Shown one piece after another: positions 44,901-54,416 of a stretch of DNA of 64,000 nt. The stretch comes from Streptomyces albiflavescens. Its GTDB lineage: Bacteria > Actinomycetota > Actinomycetes > Streptomycetales > Streptomycetaceae. The notes below the pieces were generated by a model. That model saw only the letters and a list, made by a program, of their open reading frames with translations. It was not told the DNA's origin and made no database searches. Made by a program: the position numbers and the translations under genes. The first letter of the stretch is position 1; the number at the start of each line of letters is the position of its first letter. The stretch lies in the NCBI RefSeq assembly GCF_014645835.1, contig NZ_BMMM01000003.1, positions 558,001 through 622,000 of the forward strand. Reading direction: 5' to 3'.

Positions 44901-45128
44901 TCAGGGCGCGAAGATCTCCTCGCCTCCGGTCGTCTTGCGCAGCGTGATCGCTGCGGCAGGGCAGTTCTCGGCCGCTTCCAGCACCTCGTCGGCCGCCTCG
45001 ACCGGCGCCTTCGGTGGCCGCGCCCGGCCGGAGGTGTCCAGGGTGAAGCACTCGGGCGCGCTGCCGGCGCACAGGCCCGATCCGACGCAGACCAAGGAGT
45101 CGACCTCGACCGTCCAGAGCTCCGTCAT
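44901..45128 (-). CDS. Ferredoxin (P450-type, [3Fe-4S]/[4Fe-4S])
   Basis: 75 residues beginning MTELWTVEVDSLVCVGSGLC. Cluster Cys: CVGSGLC, APECF and the later NCPAAAI, the pattern of small single-cluster ferredoxins that feed electrons to Streptomyces cytochromes P450. The ATG overlaps the MMPL stop (ATGA). Because it is last in an operon headed by a P450 gene, it is probably that enzyme's electron donor. A reductase is not present in the window. Confidence 0.9.
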   Translation of the reverse strand: MTELWTVEVDSLVCVGSGLCAGSAPECFTLDTSGRARPPKAPVEAADEVLEAAENCPAAAITLRKTTGGEEIFAP

Positions 45129-47377
45129 AGCGGCTCACCCGCCTTCGCCACGGTCAGGACCGGCTCCGGTTCCCCCGGGCCGCCCTCGCTGATACCGAAC
45201 CTGCTGTGCAGCCGCCGCAGAGGGCCAGGTGCCCACCAGTTGGCGCGGCCGAGCAGCCGCATCACCGCCGGCACCAGAACGCCTCGCACGACGATGGCGT
45301 CCATGAGGACGGCCAAGGCCAGGCCGAGGCCGAGCATCTTCATGTTGGTGATCTTGGATGTGCCGATGGCGACCAGAACGATGGACAGCACGGCGGCCGC
45401 CGCGGTGACCACGCCGCCGCTGCGCTGCAGGCCGAAGACGACGGCGCGGACGGTATCACCGGTGCGGTCGTACTCCTCCTTGATCCGCGACAGCACGAAC
45501 ACCTCGTAGTCCATGGACAGTCCGAAGGCCACGCAGAACATCAGCACCGGCAGGGTGGCCGGGAGGAAGCCGGTGACGGTGAAGTCACCGAGGGCGCCGC
45601 TGAGATGGCCGTCCTGGAAGACCCAGACCAGCGCGCCGAAGGTGGCGGTCAGGCTGAGGGTGTTGAGGACCACGGCCTTGAGGGGCATCACGATGCTGCC
45701 GGTCATCAGGAACAGCAGCACCATCGTGACGCCGACCATCGCGACGAGCGCGTACGGCAGCCGGTCGGTGAGGGTGTCCTGGGTGTCGACCAGCTCGGCC
45801 GCGCCGCCGCCCACGTGCACGGGGAAGGGGGCGGGCACGTTGCGGATCTGGCGCACCAGGTGCTGGCTCTCGGGGGAGACGTCCTCCAGGGAGGGCACCA
45901 CGGACAGATAGGTGGCCTGGCCGCCCTCGGCGGTGTAGCGCTGTTGCGCGGGTCCGGCGGGCTGGGTCAGGTGCCCCTTCTGGTACACGCCGGCCGCGGA
46001 GTCGACGCGTACGACGCCGGGAAGCCCGGACAGCCGGGCCGCGTAGGGACCGATCTCGGTGGTGCGCCGCGCGCCGTCGACGCCGTCGGCGACCACGTCG
46101 AGCACTCCGGTGGGGCGGGAGGTGAACTCGTCCCGGATCACTTGGTGCACCTGGTGTGCTTCGGCCTCCTTGGGCAGTTGCCGGTCGTCGATGTTGCCGA
46201 AGGTCGCCCCGAAGAGCGGCAGGCCGAGGGCGACCAGCGCGGCGACTGCGGTCACCAGGAAGATCACCGGGCGTTTGACGACGGCCTCGCCGATGCGCCG
46301 CCAGCGCCGTCCGGAGGCGTCGGCCGGCGCGTGGCCGGAGCGGCGCCGGAAGAGCCGGGTCAGGTCGAGGGCGTCGATCCGCCGGCCCAGGACCACCAGC
46401 AGGGCGGGCAGCACCAGCAGGGCTGCGGCCGCGGCGATGAGCACCACGGAGATGCCCGCGTACGCGAAGGACCGCAGGTAGTACATGGGGAAGATGAGCA
46501 TGGCCGAGAGCGACACGGCCACGGTGAGGGCCGAGAAGGCAACCGTGCGTCCGGCGGTGGCGAGCGTGGTGCCGATGGCGGCCTTGGGAGGCAGTCCGCC
46601 GTGCAGTTCCTCTCGGTAGCGGCGGACGATGAACAGCCCGTAGTCCACGGCCAGTCCGAGGCCCAGCGCGGTGGTCAGGTTGAGCGCGAACACCGAGACG
46701 TCGGTGAAGCCGGTGATGACCCGCAGTGAGGCGTTGGTGCCGACGATCGCGATCAGCCCGATGATCACCGGTAGCAGTGCCGCCACCGCGCTGCGGAAGA
46801 CCAGGATGAGGATCAACAGGGTCAGAGGCAGCGCGATGGCCTCCGCCTTGCCCAGGTCCTCGCGGCTGGTGTCCTGGACCTCGGTACGGATCTGGGTGGC
46901 GCCGCCGATCTTGACGTCCAGCGGGCCGTGGCTGCCGCGATAGTCAGGGGCGATGGCTTTGAGGGTGTCGTCGGCCTCGGTCTCGGTTCCCGTGATGCGG
47001 GCGACGATCAGCGCGTAGCGCCCGTCGGTGCTGCGCAGTGCCGGGGACTTGTCCTGCCAGTACGAGGAAACGCCCTGCACGTGGTGCTCGGTGGCGAGCC
47101 GCTCGGCGAGCCGCCGTCCCTCGGCGGCGGCGGGCGCGGTGTCCACTCCCCCGTCGGCCTTGAGCAGCAGCGCCAGATTGGGGCGACCGGCGGCGAAGTC
47201 CCGCTCCAGGAGATCCGACGCCTGTGAGGACTCGGCCGCGGGGTCGGTGGTGCCGCCGCCCTGCAGCCGGTCGGCCACCCCGCCGCCGAGGACGACGGCG
47301 GCGGCGGCGAACAGCAGCGCCAGGATCAGGATGAGGCGTGGCCGTACTGTGGTCAGCCGGGCCAGACGCTCGAACAT
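45125..47377 (-). CDS. MMPL-family RND transporter
   Basis: 750 residues. Twelve membrane segments in two halves: LILILALLFAAAAVVLGG at the start, then a large extracytoplasmic loop (about 45-170), a five-helix group with ALPLTLLILILVFRSAVAAL and ALGLGLAVDYGLFIVRRYRE (the MMPL proton-relay Asp-Tyr), a second loop (about 395-520) and PVLMFCVAFGLSMDYEVFVL. These pumps export lipids and lipid-like natural products. The basic C-terminus RLLGRANWWAPGPL is typical of MmpL proteins. It is coupled to the ferredoxin gene and probably exports the product of this locus or related lipids. Confidence 0.93.
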   Translation of the reverse strand: MFERLARLTTVRPRLILILALLFAAAAVVLGGGVADRLQGGGTTDPAAESSQASDLLERDFAAGRPNLALLLKADGGVDTAPAAAEGRRLAERLATEHHVQGVSSYWQDKSPALRSTDGRYALIVARITGTETEADDTLKAIAPDYRGSHGPLDVKIGGATQIRTEVQDTSREDLGKAEAIALPLTLLILILVFRSAVAALLPVIIGLIAIVGTNASLRVITGFTDVSVFALNLTTALGLGLAVDYGLFIVRRYREELHGGLPPKAAIGTTLATAGRTVAFSALTVAVSLSAMLIFPMYYLRSFAYAGISVVLIAAAAALLVLPALLVVLGRRIDALDLTRLFRRRSGHAPADASGRRWRRIGEAVVKRPVIFLVTAVAALVALGLPLFGATFGNIDDRQLPKEAEAHQVHQVIRDEFTSRPTGVLDVVADGVDGARRTTEIGPYAARLSGLPGVVRVDSAAGVYQKGHLTQPAGPAQQRYTAEGGQATYLSVVPSLEDVSPESQHLVRQIRNVPAPFPVHVGGGAAELVDTQDTLTDRLPYALVAMVGVTMVLLFLMTGSIVMPLKAVVLNTLSLTATFGALVWVFQDGHLSGALGDFTVTGFLPATLPVLMFCVAFGLSMDYEVFVLSRIKEEYDRTGDTVRAVVFGLQRSGGVVTAAAAVLSIVLVAIGTSKITNMKMLGLGLALAVLMDAIVVRGVLVPAVMRLLGRANWWAPGPLRRLHSRFGISEGGPGEPEPVLTVAKAGEPL

Positions 47378-47407
47378 GATGGTCCTCTCCGGGGTGTATT
47401 CGGCGTC

Positions 47408-48298
47408 TCAGGCGTGGTGCACGGATTCCGCGGTGGCCTCGAAGGAGGCGCGGTTGAGTCCGAGTGTGCGCAGCAGCATCGTGTCGCGGAGCCGGTCGGG
47501 CAGGACTCGCAGGAAGGACAGGGCGCGGGCGTCCTGGCCGATGAGGTAGCGGGTGGCCGGGCGGCGCGCCGTGATCGCCTTGACCAGGGTGCCGGCCGCC
47601 TTGTCGATGGCCGTGGCGCTCTGCTTGGCGGAGGCCGCCTGGGCGTCCGCCACCGCCTTGATGTACCGCCGCCGTGCCTCGGTGCCGCCGGTCCAGCCGT
47701 CCTCGGCCGCGGACTTCTCGGCCTTGGTGAAGATCTCCGTCTCCAGGGCGCCGGGTTCGACCAGAACGACGTCGACGCCCTGGAACCTCAACTCCATGCG
47801 CAGCGCGTCGTTCAGGGAGGCGAGGGCGGCTTTGGAGGCGGCGACCGGTCCGAAGAACGGGACGGAGACACGGGCGGTGACGGCGCCGATGTTGACCACC
47901 CGGCCGCCGGCGCGGCGCAACGCGGGCAGGAAGGCCTGGGTGACGGCGATCTGGCCGAGGACGTTGATGTCGAACTGGCGGCGCAGCGCGTGCGGGGGGA
48001 CCACCTCGACCGGCCCCTGCACGATGACACCGGCGTTGTTCACCAGGGCTTGGAGCCCGCGGTCGCCGAGGACGGGCGAAAGGTTCTCGGCGAGCGCGGC
48101 GATCGAGTCGGGGTCGGCGACGTCCAGGACGACGGGTGTCAGCGACTCGACGTCGGGCAGTTTCGCGAGCGCCCCGGAGGTGCGGACCGCGGCGATCACA
48201 TGCCAGCCGGCGTTCGACAGCTTCTTGATCGTCGCGGTTCCCAGGCCGCCGGACGCGCCGGTGATCAAGGCCGTCGGTGCGGAAGGGTTCGGACTCAC
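47408..48298 (-). CDS. SDR-family oxidoreductase
   Basis: 296 residues from GTG with GGAGG upstream. Classical SDR: cofactor loop ALITGASGGLGTATIKKL (T-G-x3-G-x-G, residue about 11), VLDVADPDS, ALVNNAGVIVQGP (NNAG), VVNIGAVTARVSVPFFGPVAASK. The active-site Ser is replaced or displaced: the usual SSxxG is IGAVTA, and Tyr of the YxxxK motif is Phe/Gly-x-V-A-A-S-K, so catalysis needs checking. Long C-terminal extension after EPGALETEIF is like actinobacterial SDRs. Third from last gene in the leftward operon. Confidence 0.88.
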   Translation of the reverse strand: MSPNPSAPTALITGASGGLGTATIKKLSNAGWHVIAAVRTSGALAKLPDVESLTPVVLDVADPDSIAALAENLSPVLGDRGLQALVNNAGVIVQGPVEVVPPHALRRQFDINVLGQIAVTQAFLPALRRAGGRVVNIGAVTARVSVPFFGPVAASKAALASLNDALRMELRFQGVDVVLVEPGALETEIFTKAEKSAAEDGWTGGTEARRRYIKAVADAQAASAKQSATAIDKAAGTLVKAITARRPATRYLIGQDARALSFLRVLPDRLRDTMLLRTLGLNRASFEATAESVHHA

Positions 48299-48351
48299 GG
48301 GTGCCTCCGTCGTCAATGAATGGAGAGGTGGTTCGATGCGGTGGTGTCCGC

Positions 48352-49335
48352 TCACTCGTCTTCCACCAGGTGCATCAGCCCGGCCGGGAACCGCTCGCCC
48401 GCGAATGCCCCGGGCGGTGCGACGGCTTCGATCCGGGCGAGGTCGTCCGCGGTGAGCTCGACGCTCAGTGCCGCGACGTTCTCGTCGAAGTCCCGGCGGG
48501 TCTGACTGCCGGGGATGGGAACGACGTCCTGCGCCATCAGCCAGGCCAGGGCCAGTTGCGCGGTGCTGCAGCCCTTGTCGAGGGCGATCTCGCCGAGCCG
48601 GGTGACGATCGCCCCGTTGACGGCGAGGTTGTCCGGTTCGAAACGCGGCAGGAAGTGGCGCAGATCGGTGGCGGCCAGGTCCGCGTCGCTGATGATCTGC
48701 CCGCCGAGCAGGCCGCGGCTGAGCGGGCCCCAGGCGACGAAGCCGATGCCCAGTTCACGGCAGGTCGGCAGGATCTTGTCCTCGACCCCGCGGCTGGCCA
48801 GCGAGTACTCGGTCTGCAGGACGGAGACCGGGTGCACGGCGTGCGCCCGTCGGATGGTCTGGGCGCCCGCCTCGGACAGGCCGATGAAGCGGGCCTTGCC
48901 GGCCTGGACGATCTCCGACAGAGCCCCGACCGAGTCCTCGACCGGCACCTGCGGGTCGATGCGGTGCAGGTAGTACAGATCGACCCGGTCGGTGCCGAGC
49001 CGCTTGAGGCTGGCGTCGATGGCCTTGCGGATGTGGGCGGGCGATCCGTTCAGCTCCACCCCGGAAGGGGTCCTGATCATGCCGCACTTGGTGGCGAGGA
49101 CGACCCGGTCGCGGTGGCCGCCGCGCAGTGCCTTTCCGACGATCTCCTCGGAGACGCCGTCGCCGTACATGTCGGCGGTGTCCAGGAAGTTCACGCCGAG
49201 GTCGATGGCCCGGTGGATCGTGGCGATCGATTCGGGGTCGTTGCGGTCCCCGTAGAATTCGGCCATTCCCATGCAGCCGAGTCCGAGTGCGGAGACCTGC
49301 AGGCCGTCCGCGAGTTCGCGCGGGGGCACGTCCAT
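48352..49335 (-). CDS. Aldo/keto reductase
   Basis: 327 residues, NADPH-dependent TIM-barrel reductase. Catalytic tetrad visible: Asp and Tyr in [19 protein letters not shown], Lys in VVLATKCGM, His in [14 protein letters not shown]. Cofactor-binding SNOR segments: [29 protein letters not shown] and [19 protein letters not shown]. It matches the AKR13-like group (YakC type). The ATG follows GGAGTTGACAT. Likely reduces a carbonyl in the small molecule made here; the neighbours are the MFS exporter upstream and an SDR downstream. Confidence 0.93.
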   Translation of the reverse strand: MDVPPRELADGLQVSALGLGCMGMAEFYGDRNDPESIATIHRAIDLGVNFLDTADMYGDGVSEEIVGKALRGGHRDRVVLATKCGMIRTPSGVELNGSPAHIRKAIDASLKRLGTDRVDLYYLHRIDPQVPVEDSVGALSEIVQAGKARFIGLSEAGAQTIRRAHAVHPVSVLQTEYSLASRGVEDKILPTCRELGIGFVAWGPLSRGLLGGQIISDADLAATDLRHFLPRFEPDNLAVNGAIVTRLGEIALDKGCSTAQLALAWLMAQDVVPIPGSQTRRDFDENVAALSVELTADDLARIEAVAPPGAFAGERFPAGLMHLVEDE

Positions 49336-49447
49336 ATGTCAACTCCGTTTTACTCCGGGGAATTCACTGAATTCCCGCCCAACAACCCTATGGCCGGGCC
49401 CGAATGGGCACAATGGTGGCGGAACTAATAGCAGTCGGAGCACCAGA

Positions 49448-50656
49448 TCAGTCCCTGACCAGGTGGAACGCCCAGGCCAGGAAGGCGGCGCCGGTGAGCG
49501 CGGACCCCAGTACGCAGACCGCGGGCCAGCCCGATGCGGAATACAGGGCCGCCGCCCCTACGGCCCCCATCGCCCCGCCCAGGAAATATCCGGTCATGTA
49601 CACCGAGGTCACTCGGCCACGAATTTCCGGGGGCAGTCGGTAGATCTCGCTCTGATTGGTGATGTGAGCCCCTTGGACCATGAAGTCCAGGAGGAACGTG
49701 GCCAGGACGAGCAGTGCGAGCGAGTGCGCGCCGAAGGCGGCCGGGAGGAAGGACACACACACCCCGGCGAGCAGGACCCCGGTCGGCCAGGGCCCGAGAT
49801 CACGGTCCGCCGCCCGGCCGGCGAGGGCCGCCGCCACGACACCGCCGATGCCGACCAGGCCGAGCAGCCCGACCGCGTCGGCTCCGTATCCGTAGTGGGG
49901 GCCGGCCAGGAGGAAGGGCAGCGGGGTCCAGAAGGCGGTGAACGCGGCGAAGCACAGCGCCCCGTAGAGGGAGCGGCGGCGCAGCACCGGACTGAAGCGC
50001 ACCAGGCCCGGCAGTGAGCGCAGCAGACTCGCGTAGCCGAGGCCGGTGTCCGGCGGGGCTCCGGTGTCCGCCGGAATGCGGCTGCGCAGGACGAGGACGA
50101 GTGCTCCGGCGACGCCGGCCGCGCCGTAGTAGACGGGCCGCCAGCCGGTGTGCTCGCCGACGACGCCGGACAGGAAGCGGATCAGCAGCGAGCCGATGAG
50201 GACCCCGCTCATCACGCTCGCCACCACCCGGCCGCGTTGGGCCTCGGGGGCGAGCGACGCGGCGAACGGCACCATCACCATGACCACCACCGAGGTCAGG
50301 CCGATGAGGGCCGCGGCCACACAGAGCACCTCGATGCCCGGCGCGGCGGCGGCCAGCAGGAGCGCCGCCGTCTCGGCGGTGAGCAGCGCGAGGACGAGTC
50401 TGCGCCGGTCGAGCATGTCGCCCAGCGGTACGACCAGCACCAGACCGACCGCGTACGCGGCCTGGGTGGCCACGACGACCAGGCTCACCGCGAAGTGCGA
50501 GCGGTGCAGTTCGGCGGCGAGGGTGTCCAGCAGCGGCAGGGACAGATAGAGATTGCCCACAGTCAGTCCGCAGGCGATCGCGAACAACGGCACCAGGCCG
50601 CGCGCGGGGGCGGCGGACCGGCCCCGGGCGCGGTCGGTCCGAACGGGGGAAGCCAC
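49448..50656 (-). CDS. MFS transporter
   Basis: 402 residues and about 12 membrane helices, e.g. LVPLFAIACGLTVGNLYLSL, AVSLVVVATQAAYAVGLVLV, LVLALLTAETAALLLAAAAP and VGLLGLVGIGGVVAAALAG. The loop-2/3 motif appears as PLGDMLDRRRLV, the usual G-D-x-x-D-R-R-R of the drug:proton family (similar to YgaY/NepI-type exporters). The GTG start is seven bases after GGAGG. It follows the P450 gene by 14 bp and probably exports the locus product. Confidence 0.9.
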   Translation of the reverse strand: MASPVRTDRARGRSAAPARGLVPLFAIACGLTVGNLYLSLPLLDTLAAELHRSHFAVSLVVVATQAAYAVGLVLVVPLGDMLDRRRLVLALLTAETAALLLAAAAPGIEVLCVAAALIGLTSVVVMVMVPFAASLAPEAQRGRVVASVMSGVLIGSLLIRFLSGVVGEHTGWRPVYYGAAGVAGALVLVLRSRIPADTGAPPDTGLGYASLLRSLPGLVRFSPVLRRRSLYGALCFAAFTAFWTPLPFLLAGPHYGYGADAVGLLGLVGIGGVVAAALAGRAADRDLGPWPTGVLLAGVCVSFLPAAFGAHSLALLVLATFLLDFMVQGAHITNQSEIYRLPPEIRGRVTSVYMTGYFLGGAMGAVGAAALYSASGWPAVCVLGSALTGAAFLAWAFHLVRD

Positions 50657-50670
50657 GGGGTGACCTCCCG

Positions 50671-51921
50671 TCAGCCGATCGCGATGGGCAGGGATTCCAC
50701 ACCGCGCAGGGTGAGCCGGGGCCGGAACTCCACGGTGTCCTCCCCGTCGAAGCGCAGCCCGGGAAAGCGGCGCAGCAGGGTGGTGAAAGCGATCTGCGCC
50801 TCCATGCGGGCCAGTGACGCGCCGAGGCAGTAGTGGATGCCGGAACTGAAGGACAACACGGGAGCGTCGGCGCGGGTCACGTCGAAGCGGGTCGGGTCGG
50901 GGTAACGCCGCGGGTCGCGGTGGGCGGCGCCGACCAGGGCCACCACCGAGGAGCCGACCGGGATCTCGACGCCGGCGATCTCGACGGGGCCGTCGGTGAC
51001 CCGGTTGCCGAGCTGGGTGGGGCTGTCGTAACGGAGCATCTCCTCGACGGCGCCCGGAACCAGGCTCAGGTCGGCCCGCAGCCGGTCCATCTGGTCGGGG
51101 TGGCGCAGCAGGGCCAGCATGCCGTTGCCCAGCAGGTTGGTCGTGGTCTCGAAACCGGCACCGAACAGCAGGTTGCACATGCCGATGAGCTCGCCCTGGC
51201 TGAGCTTGTCCTCGCCGTCCTTGGCGGCGATGAGCGCGGACAGCAGGTCGTCGCCGGGGTTCTTGCGGCGCTCCTCGACGAGGCCGCTGAAGTAGTCGTC
51301 GGTGAACTGGGCGCCCTTGTCGCACTCGGCGAGGTCATCGGGGGTCAGACCGAGTTCGTAGATGTCCTGGAAGGCGCGCATCGGGCCCTGTAGTGAGGAC
51401 AGATCGGCGTCGGGGATGCCGAGCATGCGGCCGGTGGCCATGGCCGGCAGCGGGAAGGCGAAGTCCTTCATGTAGTCGAGGGAGCCCTCGCGTTCGAGCC
51501 TGTCGGCCAGGCGCTCGACCATCTCGGTCACCTGCGGACGCATGGCCTGCACGGCGCGGTTGGTGAACGCGAAGCCGGCGAGCTTGCGCAGCCGGGTGTG
51601 GTCCGGCGGGTTGGCCCACAGCATGATGTTGGGCAGCCGGCGCAGAGCGGCGTGGTCCTGCCAGTCGTCCTTGCCGACCCAGGGGGCGAAGACCCGGTAG
51701 GGGTCCTTGAGGGCGTGCTGACTGCGCAGGAAGGCGTTGACGTCGTCGTAACCCGTGACCACCCAATGGCCGAGCGCGGTATGGTGAACGGCAGCCAGTT
51801 CCTGGATGCGCTCGTAGCGCGGATACGGATCGCGCAGGCCGTCCGGAGTGAGGAACAGCTCGGCCAGCACTCCGTCCACCTCGTCGGCGACCGTGGTCTT
51901 CCGCTCAGTCTCTGTTTCCAT
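50671..51921 (-). CDS. Cytochrome P450
   Basis: 416 residues, a soluble bacterial P450. The heme Cys is Cys365 in FSSGIHYCLGASLAR. The I-helix oxygen-activation motif is LLFGAGFETTTNLLGNG, the K-helix is EEMLRYDSPTQLGNR (E-x-x-R) and the meander has DPTRFDVTRAD. The ATG follows GGAGGGGAAACCGT. First gene of the leftward operon with MFS, AKR, SDR, MMPL and ferredoxin, and divergent from the MmyB-type regulator. It probably hydroxylates or epoxidises a lipid-like or polyketide-like substrate; ferredoxin at the operon end is its likely donor. Confidence 0.94.
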   Translation of the reverse strand: METETERKTTVADEVDGVLAELFLTPDGLRDPYPRYERIQELAAVHHTALGHWVVTGYDDVNAFLRSQHALKDPYRVFAPWVGKDDWQDHAALRRLPNIMLWANPPDHTRLRKLAGFAFTNRAVQAMRPQVTEMVERLADRLEREGSLDYMKDFAFPLPAMATGRMLGIPDADLSSLQGPMRAFQDIYELGLTPDDLAECDKGAQFTDDYFSGLVEERRKNPGDDLLSALIAAKDGEDKLSQGELIGMCNLLFGAGFETTTNLLGNGMLALLRHPDQMDRLRADLSLVPGAVEEMLRYDSPTQLGNRVTDGPVEIAGVEIPVGSSVVALVGAAHRDPRRYPDPTRFDVTRADAPVLSFSSGIHYCLGASLARMEAQIAFTTLLRRFPGLRFDGEDTVEFRPRLTLRGVESLPIAIG

Positions 51922-52098
51922 ACGGTTTCCCCTCCGTAAATCGACTGCATATGCGGTGTGCGGTACGTGGTATTCGACGTCGGCTATTGCCCGTCGCCTG
52001 TCTCATCATTAGGCATCGATTGACGCGGAAGAAGAGTGGAGTAAATACTGGTGGAAACGGCACCACATAGTCCTGGCCAGCGCTACGGGGGATTACGC

Positions 52099-52965
52099 AT
52101 GGGACCTTCCAAGGACGAGCTCAGCCGCAAGGAACTAGGCGACTTTCTGAGGTCTCGACGCCGAAAGGCGGACCCGGAAAAGTCAGGAATTCAAGTTTCC
52201 GGACCGGCGTCCGGGCGTCGGCGGATCCCGGGGCTGCGGCGGGAGGAAGTGGCCCAGCTGTCCGGGGTCAGCCTCACCTGGTACACCTGGCTGGAGCAGG
52301 GGCGGAACATCAACGTCTCCCGGCAGGTGCTCAACGGGATCGCCAGGGCACTGGCGCTGGACGCGCCCGAACGCGACCACCTCTACCGGCTCGCCGGAGA
52401 GGCCCCGCAGACCACCTCGATGGACCCGGAGCCGACGGCCGGCGCGGACATCCAGGCGTTCATCGACCTGCTCAACCCCAACCCGGCCTACATGATCACC
52501 CGTTGCTTCGACATCATCGCCTGGAACCGCGCGGAGGCGGCGCTCATGGACGGCGTCGTCGCCCAGGTGCCCGAGCATCATCGCAACGTCCTGTGGCTGA
52601 TGTTCAACGTGCCGCGCGCCCGTGATCTACTGCCGGACTGGCAGCGCGAGGCGCGTTGGCTGGTGGGGCTGCTGCGCGCGGAGTCCGCCCACGAGCTGGG
52701 CCGCCCGCGCTTCATCGAGGTGGTCAACGATCTGAAGAAGTCCAGCCCGCTCTTCCACGAGTGGTGGACCTCGCACGACGTGGAGCAGTTCACCCCGTCC
52801 GTACGGCGCTTCCAGCACCCGGTGGTCGGGCCGCTGTCGCTCAACTACGTCAAGTTCGCGGTGGAGGGCGACACCACCGGGCTCAGCATCGTCACGCACT
52901 TCGCCTTCCCCGGCTCGCAGGAGGAGAAGCAGCTGGGTGACCTCGCCGCCTCATGGCGGGGCTGA
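52099..52965 (+). CDS. HTH regulator with MmyB-like ligand domain
   Basis: 288 residues from ATG with GGGGGATTAC upstream. An XRE-type HTH lies at residues about 10-95: LGDFLRSRRRKADPEKSG, then RRIPGLRREEVAQLSGVSLT and WYTWLEQGRNINVSRQVL. The C-terminal MmyB domain (MYITRCFDIIAWNRAEAALM, VLWLMFNVPRARDLLPDW, AVEGDTTGLSIVTHFAFPGS) is a PAS-like fatty-acid-binding fold. A GTG 16 codons earlier would add a leader with a TTA codon; the ATG is preferred. It is divergent from the P450 operon. Its 3' end overlaps the convergent TetR gene by 15 bp. Confidence 0.88.
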   Translation: MGPSKDELSRKELGDFLRSRRRKADPEKSGIQVSGPASGRRRIPGLRREEVAQLSGVSLTWYTWLEQGRNINVSRQVLNGIARALALDAPERDHLYRLAGEAPQTTSMDPEPTAGADIQAFIDLLNPNPAYMITRCFDIIAWNRAEAALMDGVVAQVPEHHRNVLWLMFNVPRARDLLPDWQREARWLVGLLRAESAHELGRPRFIEVVNDLKKSSPLFHEWWTSHDVEQFTPSVRRFQHPVVGPLSLNYVKFAVEGDTTGLSIVTHFAFPGSQEEKQLGDLAASWRG

Positions 52966-53523
52966 TCCAGTCCGCGAGGAGAGATAGCGGCCGATCACGG
53001 CCTTGACCTCGGCGGTGTACGCGTCGGCTTCCGGGCCCTGGTGTGCGAGCACCAGGGCCCGGCCGGCCTGGAGCAGTGCGCACACCATGTCAGCCACCCG
53101 GTCCCGCTGCGCCGCGGGCATGGCGGGGGCACGCACGGTCAGCATCTCTCGTACGCCGCCCAGCAGTTCGGCCCGGATGAGCATCAGCAGGGCGGGATTC
53201 TCGGGCTGGAACGACAGCAGCGGGGCGAAGGCCGCGTCGGTCAGCCGCTGCGGGGGCAGACGTGCGTGCTCCGCGGTGAACAAGGGTCCGTGCGCCGCGT
53301 ACAGCTCGCGCACCAGCCGCTCGCCCAGCGCGGCGAGCACTGACTCCTTGTCGGCGAAGAACTGGTAGAAGGTGCCCGGGGAGACCCCGGCCTCGCGGGC
53401 GATGGCGGTGGTGCCGGGCACGGTCGCCCCGGTACGGCACAGCAGGCGCGCGACGGCATCCAGCAACTGCTCGACACGGCGTTCGCCTCGGGCCTGCCGC
53501 CCGCCCCGTCTGGGTTCGGCCAC
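52951..53523 (-). CDS. TetR-family transcription regulator
   Basis: 190 residues from GTG (VAEPRRGGRQARGERRVEQL). The N-terminal HTH is seen: VEQLLDAVARLLCRTGATVP, then TTAIAREAGVSPGTFYQFFA and DKESVLAALGERLVREL. Ligand domain helices follow, including PENPALLMLIRAELLGGVRE. It lacks the extended AEVFDERGY-type head of ArpA/ScbR butyrolactone receptors, so it is a generic TetR. The gene lies nine bases after the SDR stop and in the same direction, so it is probably co-transcribed with that SDR and regulates it. Confidence 0.88.
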   Translation of the reverse strand: MAEPRRGGRQARGERRVEQLLDAVARLLCRTGATVPGTTAIAREAGVSPGTFYQFFADKESVLAALGERLVRELYAAHGPLFTAEHARLPPQRLTDAAFAPLLSFQPENPALLMLIRAELLGGVREMLTVRAPAMPAAQRDRVADMVCALLQAGRALVLAHQGPEADAYTAEVKAVIGRYLSSRTGSAPP

Positions 53524-53531
53524 CGGCGGGG

Positions 53532-54416
53532 TCAGGCGGTGAGCAGCTCGGGCAGCACCGTGTCTGCGCGGTCGGCGACACCGGACTGGGCCAGAGCCAC
53601 GTCCCACAGCCTGCGTCGGCCGGCCGGATCGTGGGCGAAGCCGTTGGGCTCGATGCGGCGCCTCTCGTTGAAGTAGGCGCCGCTGGTGGACCGCAGTCCG
53701 GGGTCGGTGACCAGGCGGGTGATGTTCTCGGCGCCGTATCGGGTGCGGTGCGGGGCGAAGACGAACGTGCTGCGGACCATCTTGGTGGAGCACATGCCCG
53801 GATGCAGACTGTTGGCGCACACCTCGCGGCCGGCCAGGCGGTGTGCGTACTCGTTGGTGAAGGCCGTCAGGGCCAGTTTGGACTGGGCGTATGCGGTCAT
53901 GCGGTCCCAGCGCCGCTCCAGTTGCAGATCGTCCCAGTGGATGGCGCCCCATCCCTGGGCGACGGAGCTCACGTTGACCACACGGGCGGGCGCGGAGGCG
54001 ACGAGCAGACCTGTCAGGCGCAGGGTGAGGGCGAAGGCGGCGAGGAAGTTCACCTGCCATTCGAGCTGGTAGCCGTCCGGGGTGACGCGACGGGTGCGGG
54101 CGCTGCGGTTGGGTGTCGCCACGCCGGCGTTGTTGACCAGGGCATCCAGTCGGCCGTGCGTGCGCAGCATGTCGTCGGCGAGGGCGTGCACCTCCTCCAG
54201 GCGGGAGAGGTCGGCGGTCACCGAAGTGATCTCGCCGGCAGTGCCCTTGGCGGCCCTGGCCGCCTTGCGTACATCGGCCAGCGCGTCGGCCACTTTGCGG
54301 GGGTCGCGGCCGTGCACGACGACGTGCCAGCCCTGTTCGGCCAGCAGCTTGGCGGCCCCGCGCCCGATCCCGTCGGTGCTGCCGGTCACCAGGGCGAGCT
54401 TTTCCATGTGCGCCAC
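53532..54416 (-). CDS. SDR-family oxidoreductase (retinol-dehydrogenase-like)
   Basis: 294 residues. Motifs: EKLALVTGSTDGIGRGAAKL (cofactor loop), VVVHGRDPRKVADAL, DALVNNAGVATPN, ARVVNVSSVAQGWGAIHWDD (catalytic Ser) and AYAQSKLALTAF (Tyr-x-x-x-Lys), so it looks catalytically complete. C-terminal LHPGMCSTKMV is a common SDR end. GTG at 54416 has GAGG six bases upstream; ATG three codons later is the alternative. Divergent from the lactonase operon with 210 bp between, containing TTGACA but no clear -10 box. Close to an MmyB-type gene, as often seen in Streptomyces. Confidence 0.9.
   Translation of the reverse strand: MAHMEKLALVTGSTDGIGRGAAKLLAEQGWHVVVHGRDPRKVADALADVRKAARAAKGTAGEITSVTADLSRLEEVHALADDMLRTHGRLDALVNNAGVATPNRSARTRRVTPDGYQLEWQVNFLAAFALTLRLTGLLVASAPARVVNVSSVAQGWGAIHWDDLQLERRWDRMTAYAQSKLALTAFTNEYAHRLAGREVCANSLHPGMCSTKMVRSTFVFAPHRTRYGAENITRLVTDPGLRSTSGAYFNERRRIEPNGFAHDPAGRRRLWDVALAQSGVADRADTVLPELLTA

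Noticed and set aside
52951..53523. TetR gene as the butyrolactone receptor (ArpA/ScbR type)
   Set aside because: Its DNA-binding head and ligand domain do not show the ArpA-family sequence; no autoregulatory-element-like site was recognised near it.
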